Source: CAYGAM01 sp964347915 (GTDB lineage Archaea > Thermoproteota > Nitrososphaeria > Nitrososphaerales > Nitrosopumilaceae). Taken from it: a stretch of 21,682 bases of DNA. Made by a program: the position numbers and the translations under genes. Below are positions 1-6,918 of this stretch, in pieces. The stretch covers positions 1 through 21,682 of the forward strand of contig CAYGAM010000032.1 in assembly GCA_964347915.1 (NCBI GenBank), in the 5' to 3' direction. How positions within the stretch are numbered: position 1 is the first letter of the stretch; the number at the start of each line of letters is the position of its first letter. The notes under the pieces were generated by a model. It had not been told where the DNA came from. It did not search any database and saw nothing but the letters and a program-made list of their open reading frames with translations.

Positions 1-54
1 TTAAAGCGCGAGCCCGGCTAGCAGTGTCCTAAATTGTACATTTTCATCTACTGA
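1..54 (-). repeat. Left copy of a 53-base inverted repeat shared by both window ends
   Basis: Positions 2-54 are an exact reverse complement of 21630-21682; the match stops abruptly after 54. Read on the minus strand, this segment has an open frame ending in VDENVQFRTLLAGLAL and then a stop at the very edge. The same residues end the small ORF at the right edge. Here the frame upstream reaches a stop without any start codon, so this looks like a 3' gene fragment rather than a gene. It could be a true repeat or a repeat that halted assembly. Confidence 0.85.
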
Positions 55-75
55 GCTACATCTATGCTCGCGCTT
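4..75. repeat. 10-base perfect inverted repeat around the left-end segment
   Basis: AAGCGCGAGC at 4-13 is matched by its exact reverse complement at 66-75, framing about 52 bases. The right-end copy of the terminal repeat has the outer arm only. It could be a transcript-end hairpin for the minus-strand gene that stops at 90, or the ends of a small mobile element. Confidence 0.5.
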
Positions 76-89
76 ATTTCTCCCATCTC

Positions 90-470
90 TTATTCTACCG
101 GTTCTAAGATTTGTACTTTACCTTTAATCTTACGCAATACTAATTTGTTGCCATTCCAAGTTATTGGATATAGTCGGCCAGGTTTCATTTGTTTGTATTT
201 GTATATTATGTATTCTTGATCGTTGAAACATTCAACATATACAGCTTCTTTTCTTGTTTTTTGCTTTGGTATGGGCGGAATAGCACCATGCCATTCGCTA
301 AAAGCAGATGTAGTGATATTCCAGCATTCTTGCAAATCTATAATAGGTACATTTGTAATTGATTTTGGTTTTTCTTCATTGGTAGCAAATTTTGCATCCC
401 AATTCCAAATCAAGCTTTGTGCCACACACCGATCAAATCCAATACTCGAATGTGTTGATTTCACAGACAA
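90..470 (-). CDS. Hypothetical protein, AT-rich orphan
   Basis: I do not recognise this 126-residue protein. It has no obvious signal peptide or membrane segment, is rich in Lys, Ile and Trp, and carries runs such as IPPIPKQKTRKE in the middle. The start is taken as TTG at 470 because a TATA-like box on the minus strand at 491-500 lies about 26 bases upstream, right for a leaderless transcript. The open frame continues upstream to a stop near 511 without a better start codon. Its base composition is visibly richer in A+T than the rest of the window, which suggests transfer or a relic. A member of the GTTATGGAACA element family sits just upstream of the TATA box. It may be truncated at its N-terminus. 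Confidence 0.6.
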   Translation of the reverse strand: MSVKSTHSSIGFDRCVAQSLIWNWDAKFATNEEKPKSITNVPIIDLQECWNITTSAFSEWHGAIPPIPKQKTRKEAVYVECFNDQEYIIYKYKQMKPGRLYPITWNGNKLVLRKIKGKVQILEPVE

Positions 471-490
471 CAGATCAATTTCACTTATGC

Positions 491-500
491 TGTTAATAAA
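491..500 (-). promoter_or_regulatory. TATA box for the orphan gene at 470
   Basis: The minus strand reads TTTATTAACA here. The centre is about 26 bases from the TTG start at 470, as in leaderless archaeal genes. The repeated GTTATGGAACA motif lies about 21 bases further upstream. Confidence 0.5.
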
Positions 501-514
501 GCGTTCGCCAGATT

Positions 515-590
515 AAGTTTTTGTTCCATAACTCTGCCCGAATATCTAAAAATCTACAGTTGTTGTGCCTAGAATGACAGTTATGAAGCA
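515..590. repeat. TGTTCCATAAC element, copy 1
   Basis: The core TGTTCCATAAC is at 522-532, followed by CTGCCCGAATATCTAAAA, and the far end reads AGTTATGAAGCA at 579-590, so the ends are imperfectly inverted. It aligns along most of its length with the copy at 4209-4285, including the shared interior GTGCCTAGAA. The GTTATGGAACA end faces the TATA box of the gene starting at 470. Confidence 0.65.
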
Positions 591-1003
591 GATTAGTCAG
601 ACGCACATGAAGCAAAAGATGCTCCAGATCGGACGCAATGGAAGGAAATTTGTGCCCTCCAAGGCAATCCCGGCAGATTCTGGCCAAGATGGAGTACATT
701 CTGAATAGTTGCATCAGGCGCGAGGTATTCAATTCTTTACACTAGCGATTACAAGTATTGCCGCCGAAAAGCGGCACTTCGTACGTATATTTCCGCCTTG
801 ATGCGGCATTAGTTATAATCGGCAGTATAGTAGATGCAAATGCCACATGGCAGAGCAGATTGCGCGCAATCTTCCACGTATTGGCATAGATGCATAACTC
901 AAATTTGCGCCTGCATCAAAGGAATGGGTTGCCTGCAGGTTTTGTACAGGCGGCCTGACACCAGACAGATGCCGCGCGCATGGGCGCTTTGTGGCAGGCT
1001 CTG
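591..1003. other. Gene-poor stretch with small hairpins
   Basis: No convincing gene is seen. There are short stem-loops at 759-776 (TGCCGC/GCGGCA), near 793-806 (CCGC/GCGG) and at 931-951 (GCCTG/CAGGC). The last lies about 50 bases past the protease stop on the minus strand and could mark its transcript end. A Cys-rich ORF of 57 codons (834-1007, plus strand) follows a TATA-like GTTATAATC at 812-820. Another ORF of 44 codons runs 574-708. Neither has support beyond being open. Confidence 0.5.
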
Positions 1004-2140
1004 CTAGTCAGAGAGAGGACGCTCGCCCAGGACCATTACAAGATCAATGATGCTTCCGTCTCGCAGCACCTGAATCGACATTTCGTCGCCTACGAGCTTG
1101 CTTCTTTGCAGATGAATCAGAATATCGTCTATCTTTCTTACCTCAACATCATCCACCTTTAGTATGATATCGCCCCCTACGCGGTACGGCACGCCGTCGA
1201 CTTCCACCACATCAGTTGAGCCAAGGATGCCCGCTCTTTCTGCAGGGCCGTCAGGAATGACTGCTGCAACCACAAAGCCCCGGGTATCGGTGATATTCAG
1301 CGCCCTTGCATATTCAAGATCTATGTCATGTCCCGATACTCCCATCCAAGGATGCTTAAACTCGCCGCCGCTTATGAGATGCGGCACCACCTTGAGAACC
1401 GTCTGCGACGGCACGGCAAAGCCGACGCCTGTAAACGATCCCGTATCGGTTCTAATTGCCGTATTGATCCCCACAACTTCGCCGCGCATGTTGAGAAGCG
1501 GCCCTCCAGAGTTGCCCGGATTTATTGCCGCATCAGTCTGAATTGCGTCAGGTATCGAGTACAGGCTGTCGTCTACAGGCAGGAGCCTCCCTATCTGGCT
1601 TACTATTCCGGCCGTCAGCGATCCTGACAGTCCGTACGGATTTCCAATTGCGGCGATCTCTTCGCCGACTTGCAGGGACGAGGAGTCGCCCATCATCAGA
1701 GGCTGCAGCTCGGAATCTGCGTCTGCCCGTATTACTGCAATGTCGGTAAACTTGTCTGCACCGACAAGTTCGGCAACGTACGATCTGCCGTCCAGAAATG
1801 TGACTATTATTCTGTCAGAGCCGCCGATCACATGCTCGTTGGTAATTATGTGTCCCTGCTTGTCGTAGACAAAACCGGATCCCAGGCCTGACGTATCGTT
1901 TGTCAGCATCGATCGTACATTCACCCTTACAACGCCGGCTTCGTTTAGCTTGAAAATATCCGTAAGTTCCAGGTCCGATGATACAAGAGCCGCGCCTGCA
2001 GTGTCAATGCGGCCCGCTTCTGCATCATCATCAAGGACAGTAGTCCCGGACTGGGCGCCCGGCTGCAGTGCAAGCATTGCGGCAATTGCTACGGCTGCCG
2101 CGCCAAGAGCGCAGCCCGCAATAAGCGTTGAATTCAACAT
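1004..2140 (-). CDS. HtrA/DegP-like trypsin-family serine protease with PDZ domain
   Basis: This 378-residue secreted or membrane-anchored endopeptidase probably handles misfolded envelope proteins. Residues 4-25 form one hydrophobic segment, a signal anchor or uncleaved signal peptide, so the catalytic part should lie outside the cytoplasmic membrane. The catalytic triad is intact: His103 in TNEHVIGG, Asp133 in FTDIAVI and Ser211 in NPGNSGGPL. A single PDZ domain occupies about 262-372 (HPWMGVSG, then GPAERAGI, GGDIILKVDD). Length and order match the one-PDZ HtrA group. The start at ATG 2140 is supported by a TATA-like sequence 26 bases upstream. It is transcribed alone; the upstream glycosyltransferase gene ends 325 bases away with strong hairpins between. 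No partner is evident. Confidence 0.93.
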   Translation of the reverse strand: MLNSTLIAGCALGAAAVAIAAMLALQPGAQSGTTVLDDDAEAGRIDTAGAALVSSDLELTDIFKLNEAGVVRVNVRSMLTNDTSGLGSGFVYDKQGHIITNEHVIGGSDRIIVTFLDGRSYVAELVGADKFTDIAVIRADADSELQPLMMGDSSSLQVGEEIAAIGNPYGLSGSLTAGIVSQIGRLLPVDDSLYSIPDAIQTDAAINPGNSGGPLLNMRGEVVGINTAIRTDTGSFTGVGFAVPSQTVLKVVPHLISGGEFKHPWMGVSGHDIDLEYARALNITDTRGFVVAAVIPDGPAERAGILGSTDVVEVDGVPYRVGGDIILKVDDVEVRKIDDILIHLQRSKLVGDEMSIQVLRDGSIIDLVMVLGERPLSD

Positions 2141-2160
2141 TGCTCATTTACGCAGATTCA

Positions 2161-2170
2161 TCTAAAAATG
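2161..2170 (-). promoter_or_regulatory. Putative TATA box of the serine protease gene
   Basis: The minus strand reads CATTTTTAGA, centred about 26 bases upstream of ATG 2140. The match to an archaeal TATA box is only fair; the spacing is what supports it. Confidence 0.4.
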
Positions 2171-2280
2171 TTGTTTAGGCTTGCCTGGTTTGGCGCGTTC
2201 CTTGTACGCGCTGCGAAGGAATCATCGCGCCTGGGCGGAAGTTTTTTCTCCCAGGCTCAAATGGACCATTCAAAATCAAA

Positions 2281-2317
2281 GCGGCAGGCCGGCGCTGTCC
2301 TGCCAGCCGGCTGCCGC
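2281..2317. terminator. Strong GC-rich hairpin downstream of the glycosyltransferase gene
   Basis: GCGGCAG at 2281-2287 pairs with CTGCCGC at 2311-2317, and CCGGC (2289-2293) with GCCGG (2306-2310), giving 12 pairs with a one-base bulge and a 12-base loop. A second stem (GCCGCC/GGCGGC, 2410-2428) lies nearer the glycosyltransferase stop. No U tract follows on the minus strand, so calling these termination or 3'-end structures is inference. The rest of 2141-2465 holds no gene that I can support. Confidence 0.4.
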
Positions 2318-2465
2318 GTGCAGAATGGCGCGCGGCGCAGCATGGTGCTCCCCAGCATTCCATCAATACGGGCATGGCAGGTTGCTGCACGCAGCATGAA
2401 TGCAGAGCGGCCGCCAGATTTAGGCGGCAGCATTTTTGCGCGCGCCTGCAATGCGCGCTTTTGCA

Positions 2466-3740
2466 TCAAATTTCTATTCCAGTCTTGGCATGATCCTTCA
2501 TCGAATAGCTTCTGCCGCGCCACGATACGGCAGACTTGCTTTTTGCATGAATCAGGCTGCTCAGGAATCCAAGCACGACAACAAGCCCGCCTAGCGGAGC
2601 AAGAATGCCGTACTGAGTGCCGGATTTCAAATATGCCGCTTCTGCAAAGTTTGCGGCATATATCAGCGCGGAAGATGCAAGCGAGGACCAAAAGAGGGCA
2701 TGATGAGACGGAGCGTCAGAAGAGGCAAGGCCAAAAACCACGCCATAGGCAAGCACAGGAAACGGAGCAAACAGCAAAAACGCCACGGCAGCAAGTATTC
2801 CAGTCGCTATCCACTTGCTTTGCAGGTATATTGGAACCATCAGCCTCTTGAGCGCGTTCCAAAGAGTGGACGCGCTTCTTGCCCATATCGCATCAACAAG
2901 ATGCTCCCCCCGCAGCATGCGCATTTTGCAGCCGGATTTTTTCACAATGCCGCCGAGCGCGCCGTCTTCCACTATTTCATGCCTGACGGACTTGTGCGTC
3001 CCGGCAGACTCGTACACTGCCCGCTTTATTATGAAAAAGCTTCCAAAGAAATACCCCACCCTGCTTTTGGGATCATTGACTTTAAGCGGAGAAAATCGCG
3101 TATGCAGAAACGTGCTGATCACAGGAAGCGTTGTTTTTGTCCAAAAGTCAAAGCAGAGCATCCTGGGGCTTATTGTAATTGCATCTAAATTGTCGGACAG
3201 CATGCGGGATACGGCAAGGGAGAGCGCATTCTCAGAGTGGACGGTATCAGCGTCTGTAAAGAGCAGCAGATCTCCCGACGCCTTGTCATAGCCCTCGCAG
3301 CAGGCCCAGTTTTTTCCAACCCAGTCAGGCGGCTTGGGCCTTGCGCTGACCGGAACAATTTTTTCATTGCCGGCATACCGCCGGATTATGTTTCCGGTTT
3401 CGTCCTCAGACGAGTCGTCTACTGCGACAATCTCATACCGCCCATAATTTTGGGACAAGAGCGAGTCAAGACATTTTGCAATACAGTCTTCTTCGTTTCG
3501 CGCAGGCAAAATTATTGACACAAACAGCTCGTCTTTCAGCCCAGGGCCATCTTTTGGATCAGGCATCGCGCCGGATTCGGTTCCAAAAGCTTTTTTGCTG
3601 CAGGATGCGGCTCCAGCTCCGAGGACGGGCGTTTTTGCAAACGACAGCACCATTGCTCTGATCATGTACGTCCAATAGCAGGCAATTCCCGCCATGATTG
3701 CCGCTGCAGCATAATAAACTGCATCTAGTGCAACATCCAT
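2466..3740 (-). CDS. Membrane-bound family 2 glycosyltransferase
   Basis: This protein likely transfers a sugar from a nucleotide donor to a lipid or other envelope acceptor on the cytoplasmic face of the membrane. It has 424 residues. An N-terminal membrane segment lies at about 8-30, then a GT-A catalytic domain from about 72: SIILPARNEE (donor binding), VAVDDSSEDET, the metal-binding FTDADT around 161-166, and EIVEDGALG as the probable catalytic acidic motif. Three or four membrane segments follow in the last 130 residues, and SWRGRSY near the C-terminus resembles the tail motif of HpnB/CrtQ-like enzymes. The start at ATG 3740 is 9 bases past the stop of the SRPBCC gene, so both share one transcript. 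The acceptor cannot be told from sequence. Confidence 0.9.
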   Translation of the reverse strand: MDVALDAVYYAAAAIMAGIACYWTYMIRAMVLSFAKTPVLGAGAASCSKKAFGTESGAMPDPKDGPGLKDELFVSIILPARNEEDCIAKCLDSLLSQNYGRYEIVAVDDSSEDETGNIIRRYAGNEKIVPVSARPKPPDWVGKNWACCEGYDKASGDLLLFTDADTVHSENALSLAVSRMLSDNLDAITISPRMLCFDFWTKTTLPVISTFLHTRFSPLKVNDPKSRVGYFFGSFFIIKRAVYESAGTHKSVRHEIVEDGALGGIVKKSGCKMRMLRGEHLVDAIWARSASTLWNALKRLMVPIYLQSKWIATGILAAVAFLLFAPFPVLAYGVVFGLASSDAPSHHALFWSSLASSALIYAANFAEAAYLKSGTQYGILAPLGGLVVVLGFLSSLIHAKSKSAVSWRGRSYSMKDHAKTGIEI

Positions 3741-3749
3741 TCTCTTATC

Positions 3750-4163
3750 TCAGCTCTCTGCTGCTTTTTTTATCAAGTCAAGCGCCTGCTCTGTTCCGCT
3801 CCGTATGTGCTTTGATATCATGCCGGAAAACAGTCCCATCATTCCAGACAGGGCAATATCCCAGCGGGCAGACAGTACAACATTGCCGTCTGAGGACATC
3901 TCAACAGTCTTGGTTCCTTTTATTATTCCCTTGGTAAAGGTTGCCCTGATTCTCCGCTTTGGCTCAAGCACGACCTCCTGCATGCATTTTTTATCCTTGA
4001 ATGCTATCGTAACCTCCCGCACTACCATATTGCTCTCCCGCGAAATATTCCGGACAGACTTGGTTCCCTTCCAGAATTTGGGCTCATTGTCGATATCAGA
4101 TATTATTTCCCAGACGCGATCTGCCGGAGCGTTGATCCGTACCGACGCCTCAATTATGCTCAT
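3750..4163 (-). CDS. SRPBCC (START-like / polyketide cyclase) superfamily protein
   Basis: This 137-residue protein has the helix-grip fold pattern of SRPBCC proteins. The N-terminus SIIEASVRINAPADRVWEII is the typical first strand and helix, followed by alternating strands and a long C-terminal helix (GTEQALDLIKKAAES). Members bind hydrophobic ligands such as lipids, quinones or polyketides; the ligand here is unknown. The open frame extends 8 codons upstream, but ATG 4163 is preferred: the TATA box at 4183-4192 is 25 bases away and the family N-terminus begins there. It is the first gene of a two-gene unit with the glycosyltransferase, so a role in lipid or carrier handling for glycosylation is a reasonable inference only. 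Confidence 0.85.
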   Translation of the reverse strand: MSIIEASVRINAPADRVWEIISDIDNEPKFWKGTKSVRNISRESNMVVREVTIAFKDKKCMQEVVLEPKRRIRATFTKGIIKGTKTVEMSSDGNVVLSARWDIALSGMMGLFSGMISKHIRSGTEQALDLIKKAAES

Positions 4164-4182
4164 CTGACATGCATTTGTCCGA

Positions 4183-4192
4183 TTCATATTTG
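4183..4192 (-). promoter_or_regulatory. TATA box for the SRPBCC-glycosyltransferase unit
   Basis: The minus strand reads CAAATATGAA, about 25 bases upstream of ATG 4163, fitting a leaderless start. The repeated GTCATGGAACAAACT motif lies about 21 bases further upstream. Confidence 0.55.
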
Positions 4193-4208
4193 GCTTTTTC
4201 GCAGCATT

Positions 4209-4285
4209 TAGTTTGTTCCATGACCCTGCCTGAACGCGTAAAAGACCGCAAGATCATTGTGCCTAGAACCGCAGTTATACAACAG
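4209..4285. repeat. TGTTCCATAAC element, copy 2
   Basis: The core TGTTCCATGAC is at 4214-4224, followed by CCTGCCTGAACGCGTAAAA. The far end reads GCAGTTATACAACAG at 4271-4285. It is most similar to the copies at 515-590 and 8490-8564 (reverse strand). The core end faces the TATA box of the SRPBCC gene. Confidence 0.65.
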
Positions 4286-4473
4286 GCTCGCAACATTCCG
4301 TCCGTTCCACAGATGTCATTACAGTCGCAAAGGTTTTGTCGTATTTTGCATGTCCATGGCGAGGACACCGCTAGAATAGGACCGAACCTTAATGCACACT
4401 TCTTGTATGAGCAGGAGATGATGCAGTTAGTTTGCCTGCAACGCAGGATCCGGCAACGGCATCTTGGCGCGGT
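4286..4473. other. Spacer between hemD and the SRPBCC transcription unit
   Basis: Beyond the repeat element I see no gene, clear hairpin or terminator in this stretch. Open frames on both strands cross it but have no start signal or recognisable product. Confidence 0.4.
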
Positions 4474-5262
4474 TCAGGACAGAATGTCAGATATTGTATC
4501 AAACGCGCCGCGTATCGTATGATTTTCAGAAGTTATGCTCTGCACGCCAAACTCCAGCAGCTCGTCTGCCGTAAACGGCCCAATGGAGACTATGCATGAT
4601 CCTTTGAGCAGTTCCAGAATCCTTTCCTTTGAGTGATGCCTGGCGAGTATCTCAAAGAACCCCCGAACCGACGACGCGCTTGTGAATATTATGCCGTCAA
4701 CCCCGGATTCCGCAAGCGTCTTTGCGAAGCCTTCCCAGGCCGGCGTGCTCTGAGCGGCTTTGACGTCGTACAGGTACGACTCCTTTACGTCGAACCCCAT
4801 CTTGAGCAGCAGATCGCGAAGAAATGGCGTAGAAGCTCCGCTCCTGGGCACAATCACCTTGTCCCCTGAGCGGCCAAACCTTGAAAGAACTTCGCCCACG
4901 CCTACGGATGAGAATCGGCGCTTTGGCGTATAGTTTGCCTTTATTCCCTCGCGTTCCAGCGCATCTCTTGTTATCGGACCTACTGCAGTTACAATTGTAT
5001 TGGCTACTGCAAGGCGAAGATTTGCAAGCCGGGAGCTCTTGCGGGCAGAATCAAAGAGCAGCCTGACGGCCTTGGAGCTCATAAAGACGCAGTGATCCGG
5101 ATCATACTCTTGCATGTCTGCAAGCAGGGCTGCCGCCGTATCGTCGTTCCTTTCCACTAGTTCTATTGTTCTGAGCGGAATCGGATTGAATCCCTTGCCC
5201 GCCGCCAAAGCGGCAAATTCTGCCGCGTCTCCCTCAGAGCGGGTTATTGCTATGCTCTTCAT
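4474..5262 (-). CDS. hemD: Uroporphyrinogen-III synthase
   Basis: HemD closes hydroxymethylbilane with inversion of ring D to give uroporphyrinogen III. The 262-residue product has the two-domain Rossmann-like layout of the family: SIAITRSEGDA at the N-terminus, VFMSSKAVRLLF, TAVGPITRDAL, the second-half start VIVPRSGASTPFLRDLL, then IIFTSASSVRGFFE and SIGPFTADELLEFG. The family has few invariant residues, but context settles the call: its ATG overlaps the stop of the SUMT gene in ATGA (5259-5262), next to hemC and hemL. The open frame runs 89 codons further upstream inside the SUMT gene; that part is a shadow. It is the last gene of the operon. Confidence 0.92.
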   Translation of the reverse strand: MKSIAITRSEGDAAEFAALAAGKGFNPIPLRTIELVERNDDTAAALLADMQEYDPDHCVFMSSKAVRLLFDSARKSSRLANLRLAVANTIVTAVGPITRDALEREGIKANYTPKRRFSSVGVGEVLSRFGRSGDKVIVPRSGASTPFLRDLLLKMGFDVKESYLYDVKAAQSTPAWEGFAKTLAESGVDGIIFTSASSVRGFFEILARHHSKERILELLKGSCIVSIGPFTADELLEFGVQSITSENHTIRGAFDTISDILS

Positions 5263-5999
5263 CTCCACCTCAGCTCTTTTGAGAGGCTCACAACGCTTCC
5301 TATTATAATGTTGGCCGGCGGCCTTATGTTGTTCTGCCTTGCCATGTCCGCGATGCTGGAGAGATCGCCCACTATCATTTTCTGCCTGTCGGTAGTGCCG
5401 TCCTGAATTACTGCCGCCGGAGTGCCTGAATCCATGCCGCCCTCGGTCAGCTCCCGGCATATTTTGCCGATGGCAGAGAGTCCCATCATGACAACAATAG
5501 TGTCCGCAGACTTTGCAAGCATGTCCCATCTGACGGCGCTCTCCGATTTTGTCGGATCCTCGTGTCCCGTAACAAACGCCACTGACGAAGCGCGCCTTCT
5601 GTGCGTAAGCGGTATTCCGGCATATGCGGCCGAGCCTATTCCGGACGTTATGCCCGGAACGATCTCGTACGGTATGCCGCGCTCCTTCAGGTACTCCGCC
5701 TCTTCGCCTCCGCGCCCGAACATCATGGGATCGCCCCCCTTGAGCCGCACTACGATCTCGCTTGTCCTGGCATGCTGAGCCATCAGTTCGTTGGTGCCGT
5801 CCTGATGCCCGGCATCGTCTCCTACTGCGCGTCCGACATAGACTTTTTTGGCCGATGCCGGCGCCATGTCCAGTATGCTCTGGCTTACCAGCCTGTCGTA
5901 CAGTACGGCGTCCGCCTTTTTGACCAGTTCCGCGCCGTACAGCGTTATCAGCCTGGGGTCGCCAGGGCCTGCCCCTACAAGGTACACCTTACCGCGCAT
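5259..5999 (-). CDS. cobA: Uroporphyrinogen-III C-methyltransferase (SUMT)
   Basis: SUMT uses two S-adenosylmethionine molecules to methylate uroporphyrinogen III at C2 and C7, giving precorrin-2 for siroheme, cobalamin or archaeal heme. The 246 residues fit a stand-alone SUMT without the CysG dehydrogenase/chelatase part. Visible motifs are YLVGAGPGDP near the N-terminus, ADAVLYDRLVS, VRLKGGDPMMFGRGGEE around 84-100 for SAM binding, and VPGITSGIGSAAYAGIPLTHR. It overlaps hemC upstream by 11 bases and hemD downstream by 4, so translation is probably coupled. Together with HemC and HemD it carries the route from preuroporphyrinogen to precorrin-2. Confidence 0.95.
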   Translation of the reverse strand: MRGKVYLVGAGPGDPRLITLYGAELVKKADAVLYDRLVSQSILDMAPASAKKVYVGRAVGDDAGHQDGTNELMAQHARTSEIVVRLKGGDPMMFGRGGEEAEYLKERGIPYEIVPGITSGIGSAAYAGIPLTHRRRASSVAFVTGHEDPTKSESAVRWDMLAKSADTIVVMMGLSAIGKICRELTEGGMDSGTPAAVIQDGTTDRQKMIVGDLSSIADMARQNNIRPPANIIIGSVVSLSKELRWR

Positions 6000-6918
6000 T
6001 CCACTCCGCCAGTCCTTCTCTCCATCCGCGCGCCATCTCCCTTATTCCCTGCCTTGCAAGATCTTCGGCGGCTGTGCGCGCCGCGTCAAGCGGAGTATGC
6101 CTGCCCTTCACGCGTGCAGATGCAGACGCCGAGCCGTCTACAGAGAATGCCGCAGCATTGAGCGTTATCATTTCGCCAGCAAACGAGGCATGAACGCCCA
6201 GGGGAAACCGGCAGCCGGAGTTTACTATGCCAGACACTGCCCTCTCGGCTTCTGCCGCCCGCATGGATTCCAAATCCTGTATCTCCTGCAGGAATGACAC
6301 CGTGCTGCGATCATCTCTTCTTGCCACCAGAGCTAGCGCTCCCTGCCCAGGCGACGGGACAAAGTCTTCTTTTGGCAGCGGTGCAAACTTGACATCCAGT
6401 CCCAGCCGGAATACTCCAGCCATTGCAAGCACTATTCCATCGCATTCCTTGCCCACTTTGGATATTCTGGTCTCAATGTTGCCTCGTATCGGCCTGACCC
6501 GGAGATCGCTTCTCATCCGCCGCAGCTGGACTGCGCGACGCAGGCTGCTTGTGCCGATAACCGCTCCTTCTGAAAGCTCAGGTATAGTGCAGCCGTCTCT
6601 TGTAATCAGAATGTCGTCTGCAGGCCCACGCTTTGGAACGCAGGCCAGAGTCAGGCCGTCAGGCAGTCTTGACGGTATGTCCTTGAGGCTGTGAACGGCA
6701 AAGTCCGCTTTCTTTTCCAGGACCGCAGAATCAATCTCTCTTGCAAATATTCCCTTTTGATCCATTGCAAACAGCGGACGGGGATCGCGGTCGCCTGCAG
6801 TCCGTACTTTCATAATCTCAAACTCGGCATCATTATGCAGGTTCTGCAATGCAAATGCGGCCTGGCGAGTCTGCTCCAGCGACAGCCGGCTTGCGCGCGC
6901 GGCCACTATGTATCGCAA
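5989..6918 (-). CDS. hemC: Porphobilinogen deaminase (hydroxymethylbilane synthase)
   Basis: HemC joins four porphobilinogen units into hydroxymethylbilane in the cytoplasm. The 309-residue protein has the usual three-domain length. Seen are AARASRLSLEQT at the N-terminus, FAVHSLKDIP with the catalytic Asp80 region, IGTSSLRRAVQLRR, RPIRGNIETR, and PSPGQGALAL. SGCRFPLGVHA supplies Cys236, the expected attachment site of the dipyrromethane cofactor. The start at ATG 6918 lies inside the end of hemL (13-base overlap) and the stop lies inside the SUMT gene. There is no room for its own promoter, so it depends on the hemL transcript. Confidence 0.96.
   Translation of the reverse strand: MRYIVAARASRLSLEQTRQAAFALQNLHNDAEFEIMKVRTAGDRDPRPLFAMDQKGIFAREIDSAVLEKKADFAVHSLKDIPSRLPDGLTLACVPKRGPADDILITRDGCTIPELSEGAVIGTSSLRRAVQLRRMRSDLRVRPIRGNIETRISKVGKECDGIVLAMAGVFRLGLDVKFAPLPKEDFVPSPGQGALALVARRDDRSTVSFLQEIQDLESMRAAEAERAVSGIVNSGCRFPLGVHASFAGEMITLNAAAFSVDGSASASARVKGRHTPLDAARTAAEDLARQGIREMARGWREGLAEWNAR

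Noticed and set aside
574..708. 44-codon plus-strand ORF beginning MTVMKQISQTHMKQ
   Set aside because: It starts inside the repeat element, has no promoter at suitable distance and no recognisable family.
4169..4522. Plus-strand ORF of 117 codons across the hemD/SRPBCC spacer
   Set aside because: Similar residues (LPE-VK) appear wherever the repeat element occurs, but frames break in the other copies, so the likeness comes from the DNA repeat and not from a protein.
5263..5529. 89-codon upstream extension of the hemD frame
   Set aside because: It lies wholly inside the SUMT gene on the same strand in another frame, and the HemD family N-terminus begins at ATG 5262.
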